The notes under the pieces are model-generated. The model had not been told where the DNA came from and searched no databases. It saw nothing but the letters and a program-made list of their open reading frames with translations. Source: Chytridium lagenaria (lineage: Eukaryota > Chytridiomycota > Chytridiomycetes > Chytridiales > Chytridiaceae). Taken from it: a DNA stretch of 64,000 nt. Below, piece by piece: positions 45,619 through 58,201 of this stretch (positions within the stretch are counted from its first letter, which is position 1; every line of letters starts with the position of its first letter). The stretch covers positions 310,001 through 374,000 of the forward strand of contig JAHLKC010000016.1 in NCBI GenBank assembly GCA_025449115.1, read 5' to 3'. The translations under genes were made by a program, and so were the position numbers.

Positions 45619-47195
45619 ATGAAGTCTAGCGGGAAGAACGAGCTTGCTTTTATTCGTTGGGTGTTGGCGGAACCAATGGCATGGTTTCCTGCCCAAGTAT
45701 CTCTTCAGATTTTTTCATTATTGGACACGGTAAACGTTTTGAAGGCCGCAAGAGTATGTCAACGATGGAGGAATCTTATCTTGTCGGATGATGAACGCTG
45801 GCGTGCAATAGCGGAAAAGAATGGTTTATTCCAAAGTGATATATTGAATGAGATGAATTCTTGGTATATTCGGGCACGACGGTCTGAATTTTCGAGAAAA
45901 GAGTGGGCTTTAAGTAAGTCGGGGAAGAATTCTACGTTTAAGGCATGCGATTCAAGATTGCTTGCAATCAGATTTTGCAGAAACGATCCTCGGGCTCTTC
46001 TTGTTCTTTGTTCATCACAGTGGAAGCTATATCTTCTCCATGGAGGTTTATCGGATAAACAATGAGAATGCGCCCCCCTGTGCCGATTGTAAACATAAAC
46101 GGACGGGATTCAACATTTAATTTAATTGCCAGCCGAGAAATAACAAGTCAGTATTATACTTGTGCTGATGTGGATATGGAGAGTCAAATGATTTATTGTG
46201 GAACTATACCGGGTACGTTGCTGTGGAATACCTTGACGCTAAATTTGAAAATAGGTTTCTCGTTTGCTACAACTTTCGGAACAAAGCCCATGCTTGTGTC
46301 AACAATATTTGTTCGACTTCATGGTATTACTTCTATATGCATTGATGAAAAGTCTGTAGTGGCTGGGACTGCGGATGGAGTCTTAGCAGTTATCGAAGGT
46401 GAAGGTGGATTAAGGCTTCACACTAACCAGAAAAAGTTGAGGACTGTGTAGAATTGACGAGAGATCAACCAAGGAAGTTCCATATTCTGTCCGAGACATC
46501 TGATGATTCTGCCATTATTGGATTAGAGATTATTGAAGATACCCTCGTTACAATGTCTCGACTATCTTTGATCATCCCTCCAGCATAAGGGTATACAGTC
46601 GATTCATGGATGCTGAAGGGATTTCACCGCCTCGACGCTGGGTTCATAATTATACCATTGCATTGCCAGGTCCGAACTCGTTGGCTTTATCGGAGGGATA
46701 TCTTGCAATCGGCTGTCGGAGTGCATCGGCCATCCTTTCTGCTTGGCGGGAGCAGAATACCTCTTACACCACCGGAGAGCGGGGATATTAATTCTGGAAA
46801 GTGGAAACGCACAATTTATTTGAAAGATCTGGCATCAAAGTCAGCCTCCTATCAAGTCGCTTTTGGAGGTTTTAAGAAAAGGACCTCAGGTGTTGCTCCA
46901 TATCTAGCATCAACTGCTCCCTTTGAAATGCCACAATTGAAGGCGGATCACGTTCCGGTTCTGCATCGTGGTTTGAATCAATTCTCTTGGTCTTGCAACC
47001 GAAAGTATTTTGGTTTTGGATGTGTCGAACGGAATTATCCGGCCCAAGTTGATTCAGACGGTGCCGATTATCGCACCATTTGTGTTAGAACCAGGACAGC
47101 TCCCGTATTTGCTTACATCGAGCAGAGAGGGATGGGTTTCTATTGCGTTTGAGAACGGTTGGGTCCAAATTCTTGATTTCAGAGCGGCAGAATAA
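45619..47195 (+). CDS. F-box/beta-propeller-like protein, tandem paralogue 3 (frame broken)
   Basis: The start ATG at 45619 gives MKSSGKNELAFIRWVLAEPM. The F-box is VSLQIFSLLDTVNVLKAARV then CQRWRNLILSDDERWRAIAE, followed by KNGLFQSDILNEMNSWYIRA. LLAIRFCRNDPRALLVLCSS, CADVDMESQMIYCGTIPGTL, ITSICIDEKSVVAGTADGVL and the end SSREGWVSIAFENGWVQILD are strand-rich repeats. The overall plan equals paralogues 1 and 2. Frame breaks occur near 46064, 46450, 46600, 46790 and 47000. Whether it is a live gene with consensus errors or a decaying copy cannot be decided from sequence alone. It is the last of the three on this strand. Confidence 0.64.
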
Positions 47196-47825
47196 GGATG
47201 ACGCGTGTACTGTTAAGTTTAGGTGCTTTAGTTGATGATGATTTATGTTCAGTTTTCTTTAACCCAACGTTATTTGACCCTCTGTTTGTTTTTTTTCAAA
47301 GTTTGACGCCATGCACTTTTTCTTTAAGATGTATGATGTTTTTTGGTGTTTTTGGCGTATCTCTGTTAGCCTTTTGGGGTGTAGGCGAAATGTTTGTTTG
47401 TTATCTTGGTCTTGCAGCTGGTCAAAGTTTTAGCACTTTTATATAAAAAGAAATTACACGACGTTGCGGTTTATGCCTTAATGGTGAATTGATCTAACTA
47501 AACAGGCAAACACTTAGCTTAAGATCGCTTAGAACGAGTTTTAAACCACAATAGAAAATTGAAATGTTCTGATTCCATGTTATAATCTATTGATAGTATT
47601 TACAGCTATACAGAATCTAAAGGCGCAAAGCCAGATACAAAATTGTCGAACAACATACGCACAGAAACCAGAAGACGTGAAAGACAACGGATAAAAATTA
47701 AAGAATACTTAACAGAACAGCAACGTTGAATATCCACAGAAATTATCACTACCAAAATCAGAGGGAGACTACAAATATGCAAATAAAAGCGGATCGTCGA
47801 AATGAATTAGAAGCACATAATAGAC
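47196..47825. other. Intergenic between convergent F-box 3 and Ser-rich genes
   Basis: T-rich then A-rich. The 82-codon frame starting two bases after the F-box 3 stop is very hydrophobic but compositionally T-driven, so it is not called. Confidence 0.45.
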
Positions 47826-49770
47826 TCAAACTACAGGGTTCAAACATATTTTGAAGACTCTGTCTTGAAGATAAACCTCGGCGTTGCCCAATTGCAATCG
47901 AGATAAATTCACTCGAATGGAGCCGGTCGTCATCGTCCACCCACCGCGATTGCGCAAGAGACTTGACCCTCTCTCGAAGGAGGATAGACAAAGCCTCCCA
48001 ATCTTCATCAGAAAGCTTTGAAAGATGGAGCGAGAATTCCCCAGATTCCTACAAACGCGTTAACAGAGGTTCAAACACTATGTCATACCACAGCTTCTTT
48101 GGATTCAAGCATTGAGGTTCGCAAAAGGGCTGACAAAGAATATTTTCCAGTCATTCCTAAATCGGATGTTCCATCCCGCTGTTGTCGAAAAGGAGAAAAT
48201 CGTCTGAGGCCCTGCGGAATGAGCTTTTTGAAAGTAAAGAAATCATCTTTTGACGACTCCTTGGCTCCCTGATACCGACGTTTTGCCTCGCAAGAGTCTT
48301 GATGTGGAATCAAGCTGTCTACAGGCGGCTCGCAGGGATCACAAGATTTGACGACGCAAGTTTTGAGAATTTGTGCCTATGATCAGTTCGATATGGTGGT
48401 GGTGATCTGGATGGCTGGATGCCACCTTTCGTCTAAAGAAGATCGGGATTCACCCGAAAAGATCCAAAGGCTTAGTTGAGTTTGGTAATATGGAACCTCT
48501 TCTGGATGAATAAATTGTCCTTTGGCTGGCATCAGGCTCGATAACACGAACACTGAAGCTATTCGGAGATACTGCTGTCCAGCACGAAACAGAGCCGCTT
48601 GTTGTTGATGCTGGGGAATTCGGACGAGATCATCGTAATTAAGCCAAGGAGGGTCGATCCCGCGTTGTGATTGGATGGGTGTCTCCTTGAGTTGCTCTGT
48701 CGACGTATCGTCTACCGATTGCAAAGATCCTGACGCGCTAGACGAATCCGTGACGTCGCTTTTTCGACGAATCTTCCGTATTCAATGACAACATGGAGGA
48801 GCCCGTATTGCAGCCAGCGTTTTTAAAGTCATCATGTGTCGACTCAAAATCACCAGGCAATGATATCAGGGGTGTGCTTGATGACTCGAAGACAAAGGGC
48901 AATAAAGCCAAATGCGAACTCGACGGCCCTCCATTAAAACTGTCACTAGGCTGCTTTTTCTCTCCACCATCCACCCCAGGAGTTTCCAATGTGGTTGCAA
49001 TAGCGCTCAAAGACGGCATTTGTGCCGGATAAGGTTTTACTTTTACAGTCTCCATGCTGATAGACCGGGCCTCGAACATGGAAGGAGGGTCAAGTGAGGA
49101 ACGTGGCGAATGACTATTGAAGATCTTGAACGCTGACCTCCGCTTAATTTGTTGGTCCCGCCCATTTACAGCAACAGTAGAATAGTAGCCGTCCTCGCAT
49201 GCGGCCTTTGAAGTTTTAATCTTACTCCACCATTGCGTCAGCGCCAAGTTTTTTCGAGATGTTGAAGAAGCAGGGTTCGCTGAAACATTGCTCGCGGCAA
49301 CCTCCGTTAGATAGGCCTTGGGTTAGACTATCCGGTAAACCTTCAAAATCTAAGGAGTCCTGTCGTTTCCTCAGATTCTGTAGGTCTAGACTATTGCCAT
49401 TGCGTTTCCCTAAAATAGCGAATCGAGATGATTCGACGAGAGAAAGTTCCTTTGCTTGAGTCGGGTGCCAGGTTTGGATCCATGGAGGTAGCATAATCTG
49501 ATGAAATCGACGACTTTCTTCCAGCTGAACTAAAAGCCTCCGAGCGAATGTCGAAGCTTTTCAAACGCAAAGATCCACTATTTGGAATCATGGTTCTTGC
49601 TGAGGAAAACGGTAAGCGAGCCCGTTGATTACTTTGGCCGCCATCCAAGCGTAATGTCCTATAAAAACCAAAAATGGATGAGCATCTGGTATGTAAGGCT
49701 TTCTTTGAGAAAAGGATGATTTAATTGGAATGATCTCTGCACATACCTCTCATGGCCTAACATCACGGAA
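47826..49770 (-). CDS. Ser-rich protein of unknown function (frame broken)
   Basis: Several minus-strand blocks read in order: SARTMIPNSGSLRLKSFDIR (49600), LDLQNLRKRQDSLDFEGLPD (49380), a Ser/Pro-rich block 49247-48738 with AFKIFNSHSPRSSLDPPSMF, 48724-48383 with PWLNYDDLVRIPQHQQQAAL then FRAGQQYLRIASVFV, and a last part near 48000-47830 with DEDWEALSILLRERVKSLAQ. They join by introns and one-base shifts (near 49480, 49240 and 48765). I recognise no domain. The helical segment QQQAALFRAGQQYLRIASVF is the only non-repetitive part. It may be a nuclear or signalling protein rich in phospho-sites. The boundaries are approximate. Confidence 0.5.
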
Positions 49771-50955
49771 TCCTTCATTCTCGAGTGCGAAAATAGCTAA
49801 GAAATGCACAAAAAGGGACAGAGATAGTCAAATGTTTCTTTTTCAGCCTCCAAAGAATGCCGTCTTCAGTTCAGCTTGATAGCGACATTCTAAGAATAGG
49901 TGGCTCAAGTTCACGAGTCAAATGGGAAAGTAATGCAGGCTCTCAACGTTGCTCATATCATGTGCTTTTCATCCTATTGATTCGAAATAGGCAAGCTGTC
50001 GCATCATAAACGGCAGCCTTCTCTTCCGAGTTTTCGTCCCACATTCCGTTCCACCTTGCACTCCTTCTCAGCGACTTGGTTACTCGTTACCATCTTTACC
50101 ATTGAAAACTTTCATCTCCATCACTCCTTGAATCCTTGACAACAGCGTTAACGTTGGACATTGGTATGCGGTGGAATCATCTTATGAATTCCAGTCCGTG
50201 TAACTTCAACTATATACGAAGAGTCGAAACTATTACATATCGGAGTTCTAAAAGGATTCTTTGAAGTCACCATACCATATACAGCATGAAACCTTCACGT
50301 CGAAAACAGGATTTAAAGGATTGAGTCACCAAGAGCTTTGTTTTTGATCATTCAAACGAGATCTGATCTTGATCACGCACGACGCACGATCACACTGCAA
50401 GGAAGGAAACTCTAGTATCATGGATCATCCCATATCACATGACATCAAAGTTACGAATGCAGTATTGACGACGGCTAACATTACGTTAACATGGCTATTT
50501 GCGAGGAGACAACGACGAATACGGCACCAACTTGAAGAGGCCATCCAAGGCCTCTTTTCACATTCTTTACTGTAAACACAACACAGGAGATATTAAATAT
50601 AAATAAATATATACATAAAAGAAAATCATTTATGATTTGTGCTCCTCAACATATTCATTTCAGAGCCATCTCTGTAGAGACTGTCCTGCATTTTTGGACG
50701 TTGATGAGGTGCCACTGCACTGGTTATGCATGCCATTTTTGAAACTTGAACAAATTTGCTTGCCCCAAAAGCTGCTGGACACAAAACGGGAAAACTGTCG
50801 CACCCGTCATCCCCCACCCACCTAGAGAGAGAGAGAGCATCGCATTCATAGAAGGAGCAGACCCATATCGATCTCGGAGACAGTGACAGTCTTTTCGGTA
50901 TTGGATTGCCATCTCTGTTAGGAACGACAAGAGGACGCACACCGTCCTGCCAAAG
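49771..50955. other. Intergenic region with one possible small ORF
   Basis: About 1.2 kb upstream of the Mga2/Spt23-like gene. A 51-codon frame at 50420-50575 (MDHPISHDIKVTNAVLTTAN then ITLTWLFARRQRRIRHQLEE) has a short hydrophobic stretch followed by Arg-rich residues. It could be a tail-anchored small protein, but there is no other support. An AGAGAGAGAG run lies at about 50823. Confidence 0.4.
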
Positions 50956-53900
50956 ATGTATCCCCACAAGACCTCCCCTGCTTCAGACGACGATTCTGCT
51001 TACAGCTCCATGCTCGACGATTCTGAATCCCACGATCGCACCGCTCACGCAGTCCCAGCATCAAATTCCATGAGGACATCGCAGTCCCCAATAGAATCAC
51101 CTGCTCCATCATTCCTCACCACTCCTTCCGCCACATCCGTCTTTGGTTCGCATTCAGCACTCCCTCAGCAGCCAACTCTTTTCGCCGCATCTCAAAACAA
51201 TGTGGGTTCTATTATTATAAAAAGCTTGGATCTGACTCTTGTTCTATGTAGCATTTTATCGCATCCCCATTGCCTGTAGACCAACAACTCAAAGCTGGTT
51301 TTTCAAAGGATCCCGCTCAACAAGTGAAAGCTTTTTGGATGCTAGTATTGGCTTCACTGGTTCAAATCTTCAAATCCGTGTGCTCGGAGTTCCTCTTCAA
51401 AAGGCAAAATCCAGGGTGGAGACCCAAATCAAACTGTGCCTTCAGCTCGTTACCCTGAAGGTAAGAGAAAGGACTGTATTGCAAACAGTGAAACTGATGA
51501 TGATCAACTTAGGGCGAAAAAGTACCACACTGGCCGTATTTGAAGCTTCCTGAGCTTTTGACCACCCGCGATCGTCAACGTCGTGGAAAGAATAACGATA
51601 CCGATTATGCTAATTTGGCCCCTGAAGACGTTATCGACCTTCAAGCTACCGTCGTCTGCGCATCTGACCCCTCAAAGGTCGTTCAAACTTGCTCAGGATG
51701 TATTCAGCGAGAGGTTAGTTTTAACACATCAGTATTGGATATTAACGTGTAATGCCAGCTCAAGCGCATGAGGAAGAAGGATTCTGGACTCCGGCAGCGG
51801 ATGAACGCCGACGGCGATGTTGAATATGAGCAAGATTGTGAAGAGGACTATGGAATTGGAGCGCAGAAAGATTTTACTCTTCAATGCACCTCTGTTGTGG
51901 ACTTTAGCAGTGGCGATACCATCCTTCCCACCAGAATCACCTGTTACTGCCGCCATCATAATGAAAAACTTGGGTTTCTGGTATTGATTCAGATCTCACC
52001 TCGTCATCATAACCTTTACGTAGCATTTATTTCGTTGCAAGGGATCACAAGGGAAACATCATCTCCACAGGCATTTCGCCCCCGTTCTCATCACCGACGA
52101 TCACAAGTCCTCAAAAACAAAAGGCTTGAAGCGTCCCGTCAAGAAGAAGAAGACACTGGCATGTTCAGCATGGAGGGTTCCTCTCACTCTGACGCTATCC
52201 CCAGTGTCGAATCCATGTCACGTATCCTTTCCCCCATGTCACCACAATTCGTAAAGGAAGAATCCATGTCTGTCGGTAACACCCCCTTTATGCCCCCTGA
52301 GACTGCTGGAACGACTTTCCTTTCGCCCATTGGTTCAAGTTTGTTCCCGCAGGTAGATTTAGGGGTTGACGGAGTCGGATGCGTTTTTGAATCTGTCACC
52401 ACCACCTGCGAAGCGACAGTATATTCAATCGGAGGAGGATGATTTTACGGTTTCGCTTACGGACTCGTTGTTGGCGTCGCTGGAGGGACCGATGCAGCAT
52501 ATGGTGAATCCGAGCATTCATCCTATGCCTGTGATTGGAAGAATCATTCCAGCAGAAGGTAAGATCACGTTACCACCGTTTAAATGCGTAGTTTAAACTT
52601 TTAACTTGGTGTTTTTCAATTTGCAGGACCCATGCATGGCGGAACTGAGATTACCATTTTGGGCAACGGCTTCTATGACGGCCTTACTGTTCTCTTTGGT
52701 GACATTCCTGCCGCCAAGATGCAGCTTTGGGGGAACAGCACCATTATCTGTGTTCTTCCTCCGTCCGCCATTCCTGGTCCCGTCCCTGTAACGTTTAGGG
52801 AACATCCCGCAATGTCTTTTATGCCGGCCAATGAAGTTGCGATTTTTACGTATAAGGATGATTCTGAGCGTGCGCTTATGGAGCTTGCGTTGCAAGTCGT
52901 CGGGTTGAGGATGACTGGAAAGCTTGAGGATGCAAGAAACGTGAGAATTTTGTTTTCTTTTTCTACATCAAAGTTGTTGTCTTTTTTACTACATCGAAGT
53001 TGTTGTCTTTATTTTTTACATCGAATTTCTTGTCTAACTTGCCTGATAAAAAAAAAGGTTGCTATGCGTATTGTGACGGATACAGCGAAAGAAGGAGGTG
53101 CTGGGGATGGTGACAATGGTGGACGTCGTCGCAACATGTCGTCATACGCTGTAGGACACACATCTCCCGCCTTCTCGTGGAACTATCTGGCCGTCGAACA
53201 GGATCCAGAGCGAATCTAGAGTTATGCTTACTGGACGCCCTGATCTCCATCGAAGACTTGTTGAAGCCGACCTGGATTTCCAGGAAGCCATCAACCTGAA
53301 CGCCAAATCGACAAAGCACACCTCCTTCACCTTGCATGTTTTTCGGGGATGACCACCCTTGCGAAATACCTTGTCGCGAGCGGTGCTGACATTGACGCGC
53401 GGGATTCGAATGGATTCACACCGCTTCATTATGCAGTTTGGTCGGGGAGAGGATGTGGCTATGAGTTGTTGGAGGGGAGGCTTCACCGTTTTTTGGACGT
53501 TCTGTGCAGGGTTGTCGGCGCTGGGGATGGCGAAGAAGGCTGGTACCCTGCTATCTATGAAGCTATCAAGGATTTTTGTTGTTGACCTATCTTTGGTGAT
53601 CACGTGGCGAGGAGGAGGAGGAGAAGGAGAGGATGAGTCAGACTTTGAGTCTGAGAGTGATGAGGGAGGAGGAGATTTTGAGCTCGAAGATGACGCAGCT
53701 GTGAATCTGACCCTGCACGGAGAGAGCTTTCCTTACATCAACCGTTGCGTCATCTGTTGGGTCAGTTGAGCTAGACGAGGCTGAGATCTATGCCGCCGGC
53801 CGTTTCGGAAATGGCGCCCGTTAACGCCACCTGCTGCTTTCCCTGTTGACGAGAAGGCCGAGCTCGCTGCTCAAGACGTCAACGACCAATTGCGGCTATG

Positions 53901-55028
53901 AAATCTCTTATTGCAGAGGCCGCTGCAATGCTTCCCCGATAAGCTTTCGAAAGAAAAGGCAGATCTTCATCCATTCCTCTCTCAACTCTGACAAGCTCAA
54001 AGACGCACCATCCAGTCTAGCATGGCTACGTTCCCTACATTCACAGCTCCTCAGTTTGCTCCCTCATTGCACTCCCCGTTCAACTCCCCGCGTTACCGTC
54101 CATGCCACAGCTTCTAAATTAGCCATGCCGAATCTTGGCATGTACCTCCCAATACCGGATTATTTAACGTGGTTTGGGACGGATCCGCTTGCGGCTGCGG
54201 TTGCGGCCGCGCAGCAACATGTTTTGGAAAAGGAAAAGAACACCACTACAACGGATGTGGGAACGTTGGACCCTCCGCCGCCCTTATTCCCCACCTGCTC
54301 CTACACACACTGCTGTTCAACCGCCTGCTACTCCAGAGTCCATCCAACCTCTCCCAGAGACAATGCCATCTTCACTCGCACCTCAACCTATGCCTGAGGC
54401 AACACCATTATCGACCTTTACATCCGCATCCACTCCCACGACAACGCGTCAACGCATCGTGGGTCATTCCCAATCCTCCTTTTCCCCATCCGCCGTTCCC
54501 ACTCCCCTCGATAGTGCCACCGCCACCGACGCCAGGGATTGATTCTGTTGATATTGATAGCATGGATGATCTTTGTGATTGTGGCGGGCGGCGTTTGCGA
54601 TGGCAGCGAGGGAGACGGCGGTGCATGAATTGGATTGTAGACGGACTGTGGCGCTTGCTGCGATGCAACCTGGGACGGTTGCGTTTGACGGGTGCAGAGT
54701 ATTTGAGGAAGAGCATTGATAAAGCGTTGATCTTGTTTTGGATTCCCATGATGATTGGTACACCTATGCTGCTTATTTGTTTGGGACCATGAACTTTATT
54801 ATTAACATTTTTTTTTTCTTTTTTGTTTTTATTGTAGGCGTTCTCTGTTTAGCTCTCTTCCGGCTTGTTGCCACGAACGAGGACATGGATAACCTTGTTG
54901 CCAAGTTTGTGACGATCAATACGGCGTTCCTTCATAACTTGAGAGAGATGTTGCATGGACTACGGTCGCATGTGCAGAATGGAAGGGGGGCATTTAATGA
55001 GTTGTGGAATGCAGCTGCAGCGAGATGA
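50956..55028 (+). CDS. Mga2/Spt23-like membrane-tethered transcription factor (IPT/TIG + ankyrin + C-terminal TM)
   Basis: Start ATG at 50956 (MYPHKTSPASDDDSAYSSML). The N-terminal DNA-binding-like region includes KLPELLTTRDRQRRGKNN, DVIDLQATVVCASDPSKVVQ, CSGCIQRELKRMRKKDSGLR and DFTLQCTSVVDFSSGDTILP, matching conserved parts of Spt23/Mga2. An IPT/TIG domain follows (GPMHGGTEITILGNGFYDGL then TVLFGDIPAAK). Next comes an ankyrin repeat (VASGADIDARDSNGFTPLHY). Across the intron near 54758-54837 the C-terminal membrane helix LILFWIPMMIGVLCLALFRL is formed. In yeast the ER-anchored precursor dimer senses membrane lipid packing; Rsp5 and the proteasome release it to induce the delta-9 desaturase OLE1. 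The frame is broken in several places (about 52440, 53220, 53330, 53460-53850 and 54230), so the ankyrin part is fragmentary. Confidence 0.82.
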
Positions 55029-55707
55029 ATTGCATTTGGGTTGTTTGTTATGTTATGCGCATGTCACTTTTTGTTTGTTTTGAATTGTTTGTAGTTTATG
55101 AGATGATGGTTAATATATTATGATGTGCATTATTATTATTTGAGCATTGATTGATATCACATGATGGGAGAGAGATATCTTGTCTTTTTTGTTACACATA
55201 TCAATGTCTATTCATTGATTCATTCATTCACTAATTAAGTAATTAGTATTGAAGATGAATGAATGAATTTATTATTATAATGAAGAATGGCTCATTCCAT
55301 CCTCACACTGCCACATGTAATCTTTTTGCTGATAAGATAAAAGTTGATTTTTTGCTTAATATATATTATTATAGATTAGATTTGTTGCTCTCGTGTCCAC
55401 ATTTGAATATTTATTATTAAAGATGATGGATGACGTCTTATTGTTAATATTGTAATAACTAGCTTCCGAGTTTGCCCGAGTTCTTTATTATTTAATTTTT
55501 TATTTTATATTATTTAATATATTTATTTACGTCCAATCATTAATCAGCTTGTATTTACAGTATTACAAATATAATGCACCATTGCCGCATCCTCGTTCTT
55601 GTCTTCACCTTCAGCATCCCATCATCATCCATCACCATCATCATCATCCATCAACTCATCCCGCGTTTGATAATAATAGTACTCTCTCAACACCACTACA
55701 ACCAACC
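55029..55707. other. AT-rich intergenic region
   Basis: Very AT-rich with ATTATT and TTAT repeats up to 55550, then a CATC/ATC-rich stretch leading into the malic enzyme start. It holds no gene but two flanking regulatory regions. Confidence 0.6.
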
Positions 55708-57885
55708 ATGGACCAGCCTAACCCATTCACCCGCATCTTTGTCAACATGCATGCACAATCCCGAGGCTTCCCTTCATCATCATCATCATCTGCAAAGGGT
55801 CTCCCTCTCATTCAAAACGCAAACGAGAACAAAGGCACAGCGTTCCCAGAACCTGCAAGAATCTCTCTCGGCGTCTCTGGTCTCATCCCTCCGGCGTTTG
55901 AAAGCGTTGATGGACAGGTTGCTAGGGCAATTGCGTTTTTGAGAGAGATGGATGCACCCATTCAAAAGTTTATGTATTTGGATAGAATACGGTCAGAGGA
56001 TTCAGTCTTGTTCTATAGACTTGTTATAGAGTATTTGCAGGTTCGTTTCTTGTTGAAAAGTATAGTTGCATGCATGCATTCATCTTTTTTTTTCAGTTCT
56101 AATCATTTGTCGTCATCAGGAAACCGTCAAGGTCATCTACACCCCTACTGTCGGTCTTGCTTGTCAACGCTTCTCCCACATTACACCCCCGGAAACGCCC
56201 AAGGTCTCTTCCTCTCCCTCTCCCAAAAAGACCGTCTTGACTCTGTCCTTGATTCATGGTCTGCTTCTGGAAAACCCGACCCTCAGATCTGCGTCATGAC
56301 CGACGGTTCTCGTATTCTCGGACTCGGCGATCTTGGCATCAACGGCATGGGATTCCAATTGGAAAGCTCTCGCTCTACGTTGCTGCTGCAGGATTTGATC
56401 CGTCAAGGACACTTCCTGTGACGCTGGATCTTGGGACCAACACAGATTCGGTCAGGGATGACCCGTTTTATTTGGGGACGAGATCAAAGAGGCCGGATGA
56501 TAAAGTGTTTTTTGGTTTCGTGGATGAGGTTATGAAGGCTTTTAAGAGGAAATGGCCGAGAATGCTGGTGCAATTTGAGGATTTTTCGAGCGAACATGCG
56601 TTCCAGACCCTTGAAAGGTTAGTACTTCATTATGATACCAACCATTTATTATTTATTGCTTCTTTTCTCTCTCGCGACATTTTTTCTCATCTTCTTCTTC
56701 CCTCTTACATATTCAATATCTAGATACCGAGACCAATATCCCTGCTTTAATGACGACATTCAAGGCACGGGTGCCGTCATCCTTTCTGGCTTTATCAACG
56801 CTGTCCGCGAATCCTCCGTCCCCCTTGCATCTCACCGCATCCTCTTCCTCGGAGCCGGTTCCGCCGGTGTCGGTGTCGCATCCCAACTCTGCACACATTT
56901 CATCAAATCCGGCATACCTGAATACGACGCTAAATCCAAATTCTATCTCATGGACTCCAAGGGTCTTTTGACGACTGACCGCTCTGATGCTGCGAGATAC
57001 CCGGAGCATAAAAAGATTTTCGCTAGGGATGATATGCATGGGACGCAGATTGGGAGCCTTGTGGAGGCTATTCGAAAGTTGAGGCCAACCGTGCTTATTG
57101 GGCTGTCGTCGCAGGGTGGAGTGTTTACGGAGGAGGTTTTGAGGACGATGGGAGAATTTAATCAGAGACCTATTATCTTTCCCCTTTCCAACCCTATTCA
57201 GGTAAGTTTCGATACATTCATTGATCATTTTTTCAAGGGGTTCATTCACCATACTAACAACTTGCTTGTTTTTATTACACAATAAATAGAACGCTGAATG
57301 CACGTTTTCAGACGCCCTCCGTCACACTCATGGACGCGTTCTCTTTGCATCCGGCACAGCCTTTCCTCAAGATCTTCACCCCGTGACCCGCAGGCCCGTT
57401 GTCCCAGGTCAAGGCAACAACATGTACATTTTCCCTGGTTTAGGACTTGTGCTGTCCTCGGAAATGTTCCAACGTGTCCGACGATATGGTGTATCAGAGT
57501 GCTGCTACGCTTGCTGAAGCACTGGATGAATCTGAAACAAGGGAAGGATTGTTGTACCCCCGTATTGAGAGGATCAGGGAGGTTTCGGTGATTGTGGCGA
57601 GGGATACTATCTTGGCTGGACTTTGTGAGGTTGGTAGATTGTATATGTTTTCTATTATCTAGACCCATTTGCACCATATTTAATTTTTTTTTTTTGTTAC
57701 AGGGTCTTGTTCAGGAAACTGATATCCTCACCTTGTATAACGCGAGGTTTGGCCAACCCATACGCCGTGTCGATACCTTGGATCGTATGAAACTGGATCG
57801 TCTTACGCAATGGATTGCAGAACGTATGTGGGAACCCATTTACGACCGCCCAAATGCATCCGGCTCGTATGGGTACAAGATTTAA
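55708..57885 (+). CDS. Malic enzyme
   Basis: Start ATG at 55708 (MDQPNPFTRIFVNMHAQSRG). Key family blocks are present: FYRLVIEYLQ, the YTPTVGLACQ motif, CVMTDGSRILGLGDLGINGM, QFEDFSSEHAF, DIQGTGAV (metal-binding Asp region), the Rossmann LFLGAGSAGVGVAS, GLSSQGGVFTEEVL, RPIIFPLSNPIQ and FASGTAFPD. Introns occur near 56040, 56617-56723, 57202-57290 and 57630-57702. Malic enzyme decarboxylates malate to pyruvate and makes NAD(P)H, often for lipid synthesis. Cofactor choice cannot be read with certainty. Three one-base frame breaks lie near 56190, 56362 and 57430, at homopolymers. About 570 residues, the normal length. It sits next to the Mga2/Spt23-like lipid regulator. Confidence 0.92.
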
Positions 57886-58040
57886 CAAGTTTGTAAAGCT
57901 CGGTATTCGAAAAGCCCCTGTTTTGTTTTTTTATATTGTGAAAGTCTTTGTCGGTGCTCTTTTTTCTTGAACTTTGGTTTTATCTGATGTATTTTATTTT
58001 GGTTGTGGTTTTTTTTTTTTTCTTGTGCTTTTGTTGCAGC
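57886..58040. other. Malic enzyme 3' region
   Basis: T-rich, with no gene. Confidence 0.5.
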
Positions 58041-58201
58041 AACAATTTGTTGCATGTATTATGATTGTTTGTCATCTTGTTTACGAGAAAAAAATATCAC
58101 GCAATAGAGAGGCGTATTCTCTCAGCACGGAATAGAGAAGTATGTTCTCCCCATTGAGCAGTGATCACTGAATTTCGTATTTATCGCGCCTTACACAAAA
58201 A

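Noticed and set aside
47198..47446. 82-codon hydrophobic frame directly after F-box gene 3
   Set aside because: It lies in a T-rich 3' region; hydrophobicity follows from T content and no motif is visible.
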